Shown: piece after piece, positions 9,000-17,090 of the stretch | Numbering within the stretch: position 1 is the stretch's first letter | How the letters are laid out: each line of letters begins with the position of its first letter | Made by a program: the position numbers and the translations under genes | Assembly: GCA_904420525.1 (NCBI GenBank) | Contig: CAJFVT010000131.1 | Location: forward strand, 1 to 32,174 | Source: an uncultured Clostridia bacterium | Lineage (GTDB): Bacteria; Bacillota; Clostridia; UBA1381 | DNA length: 32,174 nucleotides | Reading direction: 5' to 3' | The notes under the pieces: generated by a model | Database searches by the model: none | Told to the model about the DNA's origin: nothing | Seen by the model: the letters and a program-made list of their open reading frames with translations, nothing else

Positions 9000-9332
9000 T
9001 CACTTTATTTCCTTTAACAGCTTATTGATGTGCGAACCGTGCTCTATCGACTTATCCAGCTCGAAAACGAATTCGGGAGTATATCTAAGATCCACCCGTT
9101 TCCCTATCTCGCGACGGATATAGCCTGCAGCGCTTCTTAAGCCCTCCATAGCCTTTCGCTGCACGTTCTCATCACCCATAACAGAGATATATGCCTTGGC
9201 ATACCTCAGATCGTTCGTTACGTTCACTGATACAACGCTGGTCATAAGCGGTATCCGTGAATCCTTCAGCTCTCTGATAACGTTCGCCAGCTCACGCATT
9301 ACCTCGCCGTTGATCTTATCTATTCTTGCCAT
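9000..9332 (-). CDS. rbfA: 30S ribosome-binding factor RbfA
   Basis: Late-stage 30S assembly factor that binds the 5' region of 16S rRNA and is needed in the cold. With the start I prefer it has 110 residues, in the normal range. The N-terminus MARIDKINGEVMRELANVI and the downstream KDSRIPLMTSVVSVNVTNDLRYAKAYISV region match the family KH-like fold, and the protein ends in RHTPEF-like RYTPEFVFELD plus a helical tail. The ATG at 9332 has GGAGGG 8 nt upstream. An ATG six codons earlier (9350) has no ribosome binding site and was rejected. It sits 54 nt downstream of infB, its usual neighbour, and is followed by the hairpin at 8968-8995. Confidence 0.94.
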   Translation of the reverse strand: MARIDKINGEVMRELANVIRELKDSRIPLMTSVVSVNVTNDLRYAKAYISVMGDENVQRKAMEGLRSAAGYIRREIGKRVDLRYTPEFVFELDKSIEHGSHINKLLKEIK

Positions 9333-9386
9333 ATCAAAATCCCTCCGCATTACGAAGCGGCAGCCGCGGACAAGCTCCGCCCGGCC

Positions 9387-11873
9387 TTATCTTTCGATCT
9401 CCTGCATTTCAAAGCACTCGATCGTATCGCCTTCCTTTACATCGTTGAAGTTTTCTATGCCAAGTCCGCATTCAAATCTCTCTGTGACCTCCTTGGCGTC
9501 ATCCTTGAAACGCTTAAGACTTGAGATCTTACCCTCATGGATTATGATACCGTCACGCACAACACGTACTGACGCATTTCTCATGATCTTGCCCTGTGTT
9601 ACATAAGAACCGGCAATAACTCCGACGTTAGGTACTCTGAAGGTCTGACGCACCTCAGCATAACCAAGAACTACTTCCTTATACTCAGGATCAAGCATGC
9701 CCTTCATCGCCGCTTCAATCTCTTCAATTGCCTGATAAATTACTCTGTAAAGACGGATATCGACCTCATTCTGCTGACTGAGCGCTACAGCGCCCGCGTC
9801 AGGACGAACATTAAAGCCAACGATTATCGCGTTTGACGCATTAGCAAGCATAACATCCGACTCGTTTACCGCGCCTACGCCGCCGTGTATAACTCTTACT
9901 CTCACCTCATCATTGGAAAGCTTTTCAAGGCTCTGCTTTACCGCCTCAACTGAACCCTGAACATCCGCCTTGACGATTATATCAAGCTCCTTCATGTTGC
10001 CTTCATCGATCTGGCTGAACAGATTGTCAAGCGATACCTTAACGACAGAATTGAACTTATCCTCTTGTATCTCCTGCTTTCTCTGCTCTGCGACATCACG
10101 CGCAAGCTTTTCGTCAGTAACGGCTATAAGCTCATCACCGCCCGACGGTGCCTCGTTAAGACCCTGGATCTCTACCGGAGTGGACGGACCAGCCTCCTTT
10201 ACGCGTCTGCCCTTGTCATTAGTCATTGCCCTGACATGACCCACAGAGGTCCCGCATATAACGGTATCGCCCTGTCTGAGCGTTCCGTTCTGCACCAGCA
10301 CTGTAGCTACCGGACCCTTGCCCTTGTCTACGCGCGCCTCAATCACTGTACCCTTGGCCATACGGTTCGGATTTGCCTTCAGCTCCTTCATGTCTGCTAC
10401 CAGCAGGACCATTTCGAGAAGTCCATCTATATTGATCTTCTTCTTCGCACTTATCTCAACGCATACTGTATCTCCGCCCCATTCCTCAGGAACAAGTCCG
10501 TATTCCATGAGCGACTGCTTAACACGCTCTACGTTTGCATTCTCTTTATCTATTTTGTTGATCGCTACTATTATGTCAACATTAGCCGCCTTTGCATGGT
10601 TTATCGCCTCTACCGTCTGCGGCATTATGCCGTCGTCGGCCGCTACAACGAGTATAGCTATATCTGTTACCTGCGCTCCGCGCGCGCGCATAGTAGTGAA
10701 CGCCTCATGCCCCGGTGTGTCAAGGAAAGTTATAGTCCTGTCATTGAGTTTAACGCTGTACGCGCCTATGTGCTGGGTTATACCGCCAGCTTCGGTCGAT
10801 ATTACGCTCGTATGTCTTATAGCGTCAAGAAGCGAGGTCTTTCCATGGTCTACATGACCCATGACCACTACTACCGGCGGACGTTCAACGAGATCCTCCG
10901 GCTTATCCTCTTCCTCCGCCTCCATAAGAAGCTTATCTTCCTTTGAGAGAACTATCTCCTTATTTACCTTTATACCAAACTCATCAGCTATAAGCTCTGC
11001 AGTATCGAAATCTATCGTCTGGTTAACGGTAGCCATTATACCTAGAAGCATGAGCTTTTTAACTACCTCTGCCGCGCCCTTGCCCATCTTTGCAGCAAAA
11101 TCACCTACTGTTATAGCATCAGGCACATCTATCTCGGTTATCACCTTAGGCTTCGGCTTTTGCTTCTGCTGCTTTTTCTGATCGCGCTCATTCCTGCGTG
11201 ATGCAGGCTTGGCGCCCTTTTTATCCTGTCTCTTATCAGTTTTCTTATTCTTATTTTTTTCACGTCTGCCTACGCGCATATCATCGGCAAACTTTTCAAG
11301 CCTTTCGCTCTTTTCAAGCTTATCGAGATCAACGTTTGATGAACGAGTATCCACAGTACGGCTCTTTTTCTCACTTTTTATTACATATTCCTCAGAGGTG
11401 TTTGAATTATCGAGATTGGAAAGATCAACTCTTACGCCTGACTGCTTCTTGGCAAGGTTATGATGCTTTTTCTGCTTTTCCTTCTTCGCCTTTTCCTCAG
11501 CCTTGCGCTTCGCGCGCTGCTCTGCCTCAGCCTTTTCACGCGCAGCCTTTTTAGCAGCCGCTTTCGCAGCCTGCTCCGCCTCTCTTGCAGCCTGCTCAGC
11601 CTGCTCCTTCTCCTTTGCCTCGCGCTTCTGCCGTTCTTCCTTTTCCTTAACTGCTTTCACTGCCGATTCACGAAGCTCCTTAGCCTCAGCCTCGCTGACC
11701 TCTGACTCCTTTGTGATTATATCCACGACCAGCGCAGCCTGTTCATCCGTGATGCTGCTTGAAGCACTTTTTATATGCTCGCCGTAATCAGCCAGCTTGT
11801 TTATCACGTCCTTATTAACGGCTTTAAATTTCTTTGTAATTTCTCCAAGTTTAGTTGTTGATGATTCTGCCAT
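9387..11873 (-). CDS. infB: Translation initiation factor IF-2
   Basis: GTPase that delivers fMet-tRNA to the 30S subunit and promotes subunit joining. It has 828 residues, longer than the Bacillus protein because of a highly charged Lys/Glu/Ala/Arg region (about 75-240) that should form long helices and disordered linkers. An IF2_N module lies around 250-300 ([18 protein letters not shown]). The G domain is intact: GHVDHGKT (about 338, G1), GGITQHIG (G2), DTPGHEAF (G3), NKID (G4) and SAK (G5). Domains II, III and the fMet-tRNA-binding C-terminal barrel follow. The start has AAAGGGTG 7 nt upstream and lies 6 nt after the L7Ae-type gene, so the two are probably cotranslated. Confidence 0.97.
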   Translation of the reverse strand: MAESSTTKLGEITKKFKAVNKDVINKLADYGEHIKSASSSITDEQAALVVDIITKESEVSEAEAKELRESAVKAVKEKEERQKREAKEKEQAEQAAREAEQAAKAAAKKAAREKAEAEQRAKRKAEEKAKKEKQKKHHNLAKKQSGVRVDLSNLDNSNTSEEYVIKSEKKSRTVDTRSSNVDLDKLEKSERLEKFADDMRVGRREKNKNKKTDKRQDKKGAKPASRRNERDQKKQQKQKPKPKVITEIDVPDAITVGDFAAKMGKGAAEVVKKLMLLGIMATVNQTIDFDTAELIADEFGIKVNKEIVLSKEDKLLMEAEEEDKPEDLVERPPVVVVMGHVDHGKTSLLDAIRHTSVISTEAGGITQHIGAYSVKLNDRTITFLDTPGHEAFTTMRARGAQVTDIAILVVAADDGIMPQTVEAINHAKAANVDIIVAINKIDKENANVERVKQSLMEYGLVPEEWGGDTVCVEISAKKKINIDGLLEMVLLVADMKELKANPNRMAKGTVIEARVDKGKGPVATVLVQNGTLRQGDTVICGTSVGHVRAMTNDKGRRVKEAGPSTPVEIQGLNEAPSGGDELIAVTDEKLARDVAEQRKQEIQEDKFNSVVKVSLDNLFSQIDEGNMKELDIIVKADVQGSVEAVKQSLEKLSNDEVRVRVIHGGVGAVNESDVMLANASNAIIVGFNVRPDAGAVALSQQNEVDIRLYRVIYQAIEEIEAAMKGMLDPEYKEVVLGYAEVRQTFRVPNVGVIAGSYVTQGKIMRNASVRVVRDGIIIHEGKISSLKRFKDDAKEVTERFECGLGIENFNDVKEGDTIECFEMQEIER

Positions 11874-11879
11874 ACCATA

Positions 11880-12197
11880 TCACCCTTTCTCTGTTTCGCT
11901 TGAGATAAATATATCTAAAATTGCCTTAGCAAAATTGTAGTCATTAACGGAAACTACCGCCCTGTCTCCGCCGCCTGTCGCATGCCCCAGGCTTTCCATA
12001 TCCGAAAGCTCTATAAACCTCACATTATAATATCTGCATGAATCCGAAATGGCTTTCTTCGTATTCTCCGAGGCGTCAGACGCCAGCAGTACAAGCTTAG
12101 CGCGCTTCGATCTTATCGCCTTAGTGCAGATAAACGAGCCTGTGGAGACCTTGCCGGCACGTTTCGCCAGCCCCAGCATCCCGAACAGCTTATTCAA
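11880..12197 (-). CDS. L7Ae/L30e-family ribosomal protein (YlxQ type)
   Basis: A 105-residue protein with an L7Ae/L30e/S12e-type RNA-binding fold. The opening segment LGLAKRAGKVSTGSF and the central AKLVLLASDASENTKK are characteristic of the kink-turn-binding YlxQ group found between rnpM and infB in Firmicutes. Its target RNA is not firmly known. The start is TTG, with GGAGGG 8 nt upstream, and overlaps the end of rnpM by 8 nt. Within that overlap the ribosome binding site is part of the rnpM coding sequence. No in-frame ATG competes apart from codon 7. The tail ends in SSETEKG. Confidence 0.9.
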   Translation of the reverse strand: MNKLFGMLGLAKRAGKVSTGSFICTKAIRSKRAKLVLLASDASENTKKAISDSCRYYNVRFIELSDMESLGHATGGGDRAVVSVNDYNFAKAILDIFISSETEKG

Positions 12198-12450
12198 ATA
12201 TACATCCCTCCGCCTGCCTGTATAATTCCTTTGCGTTCGTGCAGCCCAAGTGCCGTTCCAAACAGCGTTTTTTTTCAGCCTTTTTTATACACTCCATACT
12301 GGCGCACACATACGCGCCGCGGCCGAACTTTTTCTTATGTAGGTCCAATTCGGCGATATCTGAACCCTTTTCGGCTATAAAACGGATCAGCTCCGGCGCC
12401 GGTTTCATGCTCCGGCAAGCAATGCACATTCTGAGCGGTATATGCGTCAT
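12190..12450 (-). CDS. rnpM: RnpM (YlxR) RNase P modulator family protein
   Basis: Small 86-residue YlxR-family protein. In Bacillus the orthologue binds RNase P RNA and modulates its activity, hence the name RnpM; nucleoid and transcription roles have also been proposed. The family signature is visible: RMCIACR near the N-terminus, ELIRFI at about 22, KFGRGAYVC at about 43 and CLERHLG near the end. The cysteines CIAC resemble a metal site, but one cannot be proved from sequence. The start has GGGTGATC, an excellent match to the 16S rRNA 3' end, 5 nt upstream. It lies 66 nt downstream of nusA and overlaps the L7Ae-type gene. Confidence 0.92.
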   Translation of the reverse strand: MTHIPLRMCIACRSMKPAPELIRFIAEKGSDIAELDLHKKKFGRGAYVCASMECIKKAEKKRCLERHLGCTNAKELYRQAEGCIFE

Positions 12451-12516
12451 ATGATCACCCTTCCCTTACATGAAATCACACGGGAGCCGCGGCGCCGCAT
12501 ACTGTGATATGCGTCC

Positions 12517-13557
12517 TTATTCCGCGCTGATATCTATCTTCCAGCCCGTAAGCTTTGCGGCAAGCCTTACGTTCTGACCGGATTTGCCTATAGCAAGCGA
12601 AAGCTGATATTCCGGCACCACTACCCTTGCGCTCTTTTCCTCCTCGTTTACCGTGCAGGAAACGACCTTTGCAGGGGATAGAGCCGCCGTTATATATTCG
12701 GCAGGATCCTCGCTCCACTTTATGATATCTATTTTTTCAGTCTTGAGCTCATCATTTATACTCTGAACTCGCATCCCCTTGGTGCCTATACATGCGCCCT
12801 GTGCGTCCACCTCAGGATCTGACGAATATACTGCTATCTTTGTCCTTGAACCGCCTTCCCTGGCGATACCCTTGATCTCCACGATCCCCTCGGCTATCTC
12901 CGGGACTTCCTTTTCGAAGAGTTTTCTGACCAGCCCCGGATGAGTTCTGGAAAGGATAAGCTGCGTGCTCTTGTGATCTGTCCTCACATCGCTCACATAA
13001 AATCTCAAAACATCGCCCGGCGCATATGTTTCGCCCTCAGGCTGCTCCTTCTTAGGAAGCACCGCCTCAGCCTGATCATACTGGTCGACCTCAACATACA
13101 CCCTGTCAGCATCGGCAAGTATAACCGTTCCTGTTACCATACCAAGCGAACGGTCCGAACGGTCGCCGTAAACTATGCCGCGCTCTGCCTCGCGTATACG
13201 CTGAGTTACCACCTGCTTGGCGGTCATAGCGCTGACACGCCCAAAATCTCTCGGCGTTACCTCGATATTCACAGTATCACCCAGCTCATACGCACCGGAT
13301 ATCGCCCTTGCATCCTCCAGCGATATTTCCTCACGGCTGTCATCAACTTGCTCCACTACGGTTTTCTGTGAATATACCTTTATTTCTCCTGTGTCACGGT
13401 CAAGAAATACCGCAACATTAGGCGAATCATTTTTTCCTTTATAATAATTCTTTTTGTATGCGGCTACCAATGCGGCCTCAAGAGCATCTATTATAACGTC
13501 CTGCTCTATACCGCGGTCCTCGCACAGATCCTTTATTGCCTTAACCAATTCGTTCAT
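12517..13557 (-). CDS. nusA: Transcription termination/antitermination factor NusA
   Basis: RNA polymerase-associated factor that promotes pausing and intrinsic termination and takes part in antitermination complexes. It has 346 residues, the short Gram-positive form lacking the acidic C-terminal repeats of E. coli NusA. Domains in order are the N-terminal polymerase-binding domain (MNELVKAIKDLCEDRGIE to about 130), the S1 domain (about 134-200) and two KH domains carrying CIGTKGMRVQSINDEL (about 240-255) and LAIGKSGQNVRLAAKLTGW (about 322-340). The ribosome binding site AGGAG lies 9 nt before the ATG. It is second in the operon after rimP. Confidence 0.97.
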   Translation of the reverse strand: MNELVKAIKDLCEDRGIEQDVIIDALEAALVAAYKKNYYKGKNDSPNVAVFLDRDTGEIKVYSQKTVVEQVDDSREEISLEDARAISGAYELGDTVNIEVTPRDFGRVSAMTAKQVVTQRIREAERGIVYGDRSDRSLGMVTGTVILADADRVYVEVDQYDQAEAVLPKKEQPEGETYAPGDVLRFYVSDVRTDHKSTQLILSRTHPGLVRKLFEKEVPEIAEGIVEIKGIAREGGSRTKIAVYSSDPEVDAQGACIGTKGMRVQSINDELKTEKIDIIKWSEDPAEYITAALSPAKVVSCTVNEEEKSARVVVPEYQLSLAIGKSGQNVRLAAKLTGWKIDISAE

Positions 13558-13602
13558 TTTGCGCAGCTCCTGTTCTTTTAAATTTAGGTAATTTATTATC
13601 AG

Positions 13603-14058
13603 TTAAAACACAAATTTCAATCTTATATATACAGCCTCTTTAAGCGGTATATCTATCTCCCTGCCATCCTTCTCTATCACGGCAGTCTTATCGTGAAATC
13701 CCTTTAATATCCCGTCAAATTCCTTTGTTCCATCCAGCGGAGCATAAAGCTTTACCTCGACCTCACGCCCGTTATAATATTGGAATTCACGCTCCTTCTT
13801 CAGTTTCCTGTCAACCCCAGGCGACGATACCTCCAGAGAATAGGCCTCGCTTATTATATCCTCCTTGTCGAGTATCTCCTCTACGGCTCGTGAAAACCCC
13901 TCACACGCATCGATGTCTACCCCGCCCTCTCTGTCTATATAATAGCAGAGGACACCGTCATCATATGAAACATCCACAATATACACACCCTGCTCTGCGG
14001 CTGTTTTTTCGCCGAGCGCAAGGGCCTTTTCCTCTATTATTTTTATTTTACCAGCCAT
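13603..14058 (-). CDS. rimP: Ribosome maturation factor RimP
   Basis: Assembly factor for the 30S subunit that acts early in head-domain formation. It has 151 residues from the ATG at 14058, which starts MAGKIKIIEEKALALGEK. The family motifs SLEVSSPGVDRKLK (about 90-103) and the C-terminal Sm-like domain ending YIRLKFVF are clear. A longer open frame upstream to 14139 crosses a hairpin and the transcription start region and was rejected. AGGAG lies 5 nt before the chosen ATG. It is the first gene of the operon, directly behind the promoter at 14140-14168. Its leader could form alternative pairings involving the ribosome binding site (see findings). Confidence 0.95.
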   Translation of the reverse strand: MAGKIKIIEEKALALGEKTAAEQGVYIVDVSYDDGVLCYYIDREGGVDIDACEGFSRAVEEILDKEDIISEAYSLEVSSPGVDRKLKKEREFQYYNGREVEVKLYAPLDGTKEFDGILKGFHDKTAVIEKDGREIDIPLKEAVYIRLKFVF

Positions 14059-14087
14059 ATGCACTCCTGTTTTTTGATCTGCATAAT

Positions 14088-14114
14088 TAAAGAGTGCGTA
14101 AAACGCACTCTTTA
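14088..14114 (-). promoter_or_regulatory. 5' leader hairpin of the rimP-nusA-infB operon
   Basis: Perfect 11-bp inverted repeat: TAAAGAGTGCG at 14088-14098 and CGCACTCTTTA at 14104-14114, with a 5-nt loop. It lies between the predicted transcription start near 14133 and the rimP start codon. The transcript is not terminated by a clear U run here. GCACTC in the 3' arm can also pair with GAGTGC overlapping the rimP ribosome binding site (14061-14068). Confidence 0.6.
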
Positions 14115-14139
14115 GAATACTTATATTCCAAACACACAC

Positions 14140-14168
14140 ATAATATCATAAATGACCCATTTTGTCAA
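14140..14168 (-). promoter_or_regulatory. Consensus sigma-A promoter of the rimP-nusA-infB operon
   Basis: Read on the minus strand: TTGACA (14163-14168), 17-nt spacer, TATTAT (14140-14145). The predicted start near 14133 gives a leader of about 75 nt before rimP. No competing promoter of this quality was seen between rimP and the LCP gene. Confidence 0.8.
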
Positions 14169-14257
14169 GCATCGTATATATATATCGTTATTTTGTACAA
14201 TTTCAGACGTCATTATACATAAAATTGACCATAGTATATATCAATAAATGCCTGTGT

Positions 14258-15460
14258 TCAGCCGTCTGCCTCATTCGGATCGCTCGTTTCTTCAGCATAC
14301 GCCTCAGTACTCTCTGTATCCTCGCTGTCGATAGACTGATCTATACCGCGTATCAGGCACAGCTCGTCATTTGTTACCTCGCTTGCCCTATATGAAGCCA
14401 GTATATCTGAATCAGTTGAACGAACATATCCGCCGAGCGTCATATATCCGCTTGAATAGAGCTGCGGATCTGCATTTGGGTCTGCATACGACATATTCTC
14501 ACCGCTGACATCGAACATCTCCTGCACCAGCTTCTGGAGCTTTGCCATATTCGGAACAAATACATCTCCATTCGAGGAGTCAGTAGTCGGATCTCCCGGC
14601 ACAGTTTCAGAGCGTATTCCTGCCGAGGTGAAATTGCGCAGATATTTTGAATATTTCAGAACATCCTTGACAGTGAGGTTGGTTTTCAGTTCATTCTTGA
14701 CATCCGTAAATATCGCCGGTATCTTCTGTATGAGCGATATATTCAGCTTCTGATCCACAAGCGCCTTCAGGAAATCCTGCTGGATCTTTATCCTGTCGGC
14801 ATCCCCGTTAGGATAGCTTTTATAGGTGCGTGTAGAGGGATCTACGTTTCCCTTTCTGTAGCGCAGCAAATGCACAACCTGCGTCCCGTCAAGCTCATAA
14901 GTGCCCGGAGGCAGATTTATATGCAGCCCCTGAACCGGATCGTCATATACCATTCCCACACCATCTCCGTAAATATCAGGTATAGTGAACTCGACCGGAC
15001 CAAGCTCATTTATAACATGAGCGACTGCATCAAACGAAAAATCTATATAATAATTGATCGGGACGCCCGTGAGCCTTGTTACTACCTCACATGTAGCGGT
15101 AGGTCCGCCTATCTCACCGTCTGTTTCGAACGCATGCGCGGCATTTATCTTCTGATATCTGTTCCCGACATACATTCTCAGGTCTCTCGGGATCGACAGC
15201 ATGTTGACCGTATTCTCCTTTGTATCATATGAGGCAAGCATTATAGCGTCAGTCCTCAGTCCGTCCTCATCGGTGCACATCAAAAGCACATTGATCGTGC
15301 CTCCGTGCTCTACCGCCACAGTTCCGTCCTCCGTATCTTCGGTAATACCGGCTCCTCCGGTAAAGTCAAAACCCATAAATACCATGAACGCCAGGAAAAT
15401 AACTCCCAGGCAGGTGCCCAGCACCTGAAAATACTTTTTCACATTAAATTTCATACTCAC
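14258..15460 (-). CDS. LytR-CpsA-Psr (LCP) family cell-wall polymer ligase
   Basis: LCP enzymes transfer lipid-linked anionic glycopolymers such as teichoic acids or capsule onto peptidoglycan outside the cell. It has 400 residues: a short cytoplasmic start, one membrane helix at about 11-31 (VLGTCLGVIFLAFMVFMGF) and the LCP domain at about 60-240. The domain shows RTDAIMLAS (about 69), SIPRDLRMYVGNRYQKINAAHAF (conserved Arg/Asp and Lys) in two pieces, VVHLLRYRKG and DRIKIQQDFL. The last 40 residues are Ser/Glu/Asp/Thr rich and probably disordered. The start is GTG with GAGGA 9 nt upstream; an ATG two codons later is an alternative. An extended -10 promoter lies at 15518-15526. Which polymer it attaches cannot be read from sequence. 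Confidence 0.9.
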   Translation of the reverse strand: MSMKFNVKKYFQVLGTCLGVIFLAFMVFMGFDFTGGAGITEDTEDGTVAVEHGGTINVLLMCTDEDGLRTDAIMLASYDTKENTVNMLSIPRDLRMYVGNRYQKINAAHAFETDGEIGGPTATCEVVTRLTGVPINYYIDFSFDAVAHVINELGPVEFTIPDIYGDGVGMVYDDPVQGLHINLPPGTYELDGTQVVHLLRYRKGNVDPSTRTYKSYPNGDADRIKIQQDFLKALVDQKLNISLIQKIPAIFTDVKNELKTNLTVKDVLKYSKYLRNFTSAGIRSETVPGDPTTDSSNGDVFVPNMAKLQKLVQEMFDVSGENMSYADPNADPQLYSSGYMTLGGYVRSTDSDILASYRASEVTNDELCLIRGIDQSIDSEDTESTEAYAEETSDPNEADG

Positions 15461-15517
15461 TGTTCATTATCCTCATTTTTCGCCGGTTTGATTAGTTACA
15501 TACATATACACAAATTT

Positions 15518-15526
15518 ATTATACCA
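15518..15526 (-). promoter_or_regulatory. Extended -10 promoter of the LCP gene
   Basis: TGGTATAAT on the minus strand, a TGn extended -10 element. No good -35 hexamer stands 17 nt upstream, which extended -10 promoters tolerate. The start would be near 15511, about 50 nt before the GTG. Confidence 0.55.
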
Positions 15527-15575
15527 CAGAATTATTACAAAATTATTTCTTTTTCTTGACTTATTGCTAAAATTT

Positions 15576-16868
15576 TTATTTCCCCATATTGTCCAGCTTT
15601 AAAATATTGTCCGCCGCAACCGTGATGCCCAGCTTTGCCGACTCATATGTCAGTCCTCCCTGCATATAAGCCATAAACGGCTCACGCACAGGCGCATCTG
15701 CCGAAAGCTCTATTGACGAGCCCTGTGTAAAAGCACCGGCCGCCATTATTACCTGATCCTGATAGCCAGGCATATCCCAAGGCTCCGGCGTTACAAAGCT
15801 GTCCACAGGCGCCCCTTTCTGTATGCCCTGGATAAAAGCGATCATCTTTTCCTTATCACCGAACTTTACCGACTGTATTATATCATGCCGATCCTCATCC
15901 GGCTTGGGATCAGCCTCATAACCCAGCCTGGAAAACACTGCGGAGCAAAGCGCTGCTGCCTTTATAGCCTGCATGACAGTATGCGGTGCCATAAACAGTC
16001 CCTGATATGCGTATCTGTTAAAGCCCATTGTCGAACCGCATTCCCTGCCTATCCCTACACAGGTAAGACGGCAGGCACAAAGCTCTATCAGGTCATGTCT
16101 GCCTGCTATATATCCGCCTGTAGGCGCTATTCCTCCGCCCGGATTTTTTATAAGCGAGCCTGCTATAAGATCCGCTCCATGGTCTGTCGGCTCCGTTCCA
16201 TCCGCAAATTCTCCGTAGCAGTTATCGACCATACATATCGTATCCGGCGAAACTGATTTTATAAATCTCACTATCCTGCCTATTCTTTCCGCGCTGTAGG
16301 TAGGTCGGTCGCCATAGCCTTTTGAACGCTGTATGAACGCGGCCTTGATCCTCTTCTCTCGGAGCGCCGCACCGACCGCCTCAAGATCAACATCACCATC
16401 TGAGGTCAAAGATATTTCACTATAGCTTATCCCGTAATCAGCGAGCGAGCCGTTACCCGGCTCACCGGATATGCCTATGACCTCCTCCAAGGTGTCGTAC
16501 GGCTTTCCGGTGACAGCCAGAAGCGTATCCCCCGGACGCAGAACACCATACAGCATCGTAGCCAAGGTATGCGATCCGTTTACCCAGTTATGACGCACGA
16601 GAGCATCCTCACATCCGAATATTTGGGCATATACCTTATCAAGAGTATCTCTGCCGTCATCATCGTAGCCGTAGCCAGTTGTCGGCATAAAATGGCGCTC
16701 CGAAACTCTGTTGTCTGAAAACGCCTTCATGACTTTCAGCTGATTTATTTCAGCGATACTCTCAAACTCTGCAAACTTATCCCTGACAGACTCCTCCGCT
16801 TCCGCCACCAGCTCAGCGGCGCGTTTTGAAACACCGAAATTTTCAATAATAAATTCCGTTTTATCCAT
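15576..16868 (-). CDS. Methionine gamma-lyase family (YnbB-like) PLP-dependent protein
   Basis: A 430-residue fold-type I PLP enzyme of the family annotated as 'methionine gamma-lyase' or 'aluminium resistance protein', common in Firmicutes. Its physiological substrate is not settled, so I do not assign one. Visible features are the family N-terminus (FGVSKRAAELVAEAE), the glycine-rich GYGYDDDGRDTLDKVYA (about 65-81), HTLATMLYGVLRPGD (about 100), the Asp in MVDNCYGEFAD (about 213) that should contact the pyridine ring, and SLIKNPGGGIAPTGGY (about 237) with the likely Schiff-base Lys. The ribosome binding site (GAAAGGA) is about 13 nt upstream, rather far. A perfect promoter at 16933-16961 drives it. 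It is divergent from the membrane protein at 17091. Confidence 0.88.
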   Translation of the reverse strand: MDKTEFIIENFGVSKRAAELVAEAEESVRDKFAEFESIAEINQLKVMKAFSDNRVSERHFMPTTGYGYDDDGRDTLDKVYAQIFGCEDALVRHNWVNGSHTLATMLYGVLRPGDTLLAVTGKPYDTLEEVIGISGEPGNGSLADYGISYSEISLTSDGDVDLEAVGAALREKRIKAAFIQRSKGYGDRPTYSAERIGRIVRFIKSVSPDTICMVDNCYGEFADGTEPTDHGADLIAGSLIKNPGGGIAPTGGYIAGRHDLIELCACRLTCVGIGRECGSTMGFNRYAYQGLFMAPHTVMQAIKAAALCSAVFSRLGYEADPKPDEDRHDIIQSVKFGDKEKMIAFIQGIQKGAPVDSFVTPEPWDMPGYQDQVIMAAGAFTQGSSIELSADAPVREPFMAYMQGGLTYESAKLGITVAADNILKLDNMGK

Positions 16869-16932
16869 AAGTAAAAAACAATCCTTTCAAAAACAAATCA
16901 TCACACAAAACTCAATCGATCATACCTAATGC

Positions 16933-16961
16933 ATTATAGCATACCGATGAGCCTTTGTCAA
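16933..16961 (-). promoter_or_regulatory. Perfect-consensus sigma-A promoter (methionine gamma-lyase family gene)
   Basis: Minus strand TTGACA (16956-16961), 17-nt spacer, TATAAT (16933-16938). Every base of both hexamers matches consensus and the spacing is ideal. The leader is about 58 nt, too short for a typical riboswitch. Confidence 0.85.
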
Positions 16962-17013
16962 TCACGTAACATCATAAATACACACAAATATACAGCAATT
17001 ACCGACAAGAATA

Positions 17014-17042
17014 TTGACAAATGCCTTTTATAGTAATATAAT
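17014..17042 (+). promoter_or_regulatory. Perfect-consensus sigma-A promoter (polytopic membrane protein gene)
   Basis: TTGACA (17014-17019), 17-nt spacer, TATAAT (17037-17042). It is divergent from the minus-strand promoter 53 nt away. The predicted start near 17049 gives a leader of about 40 nt with GGAGG before the ATG. Confidence 0.85.
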
Positions 17043-17090
17043 TATCAAGTGATCTGCTTTTTATAAAATTAAGAAATACGGAGGAAGCAA

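Noticed and set aside
9333-9350. Upstream ATG for rbfA
   Set aside because: No ribosome binding site; the codons between hold the GGAGGG that serves the ATG at 9332.
10065-10946. A 293-codon open frame on the plus strand opposite infB
   Set aside because: It lies wholly inside the conserved infB coding sequence, has a Tyr/Arg/Cys-rich composition typical of antisense frames, and has no ribosome binding site or family match.
16869-16932. S-box or other riboswitch before the methionine gamma-lyase family gene
   Set aside because: The leader is only about 58 nt and shows no conserved riboswitch core or terminator.
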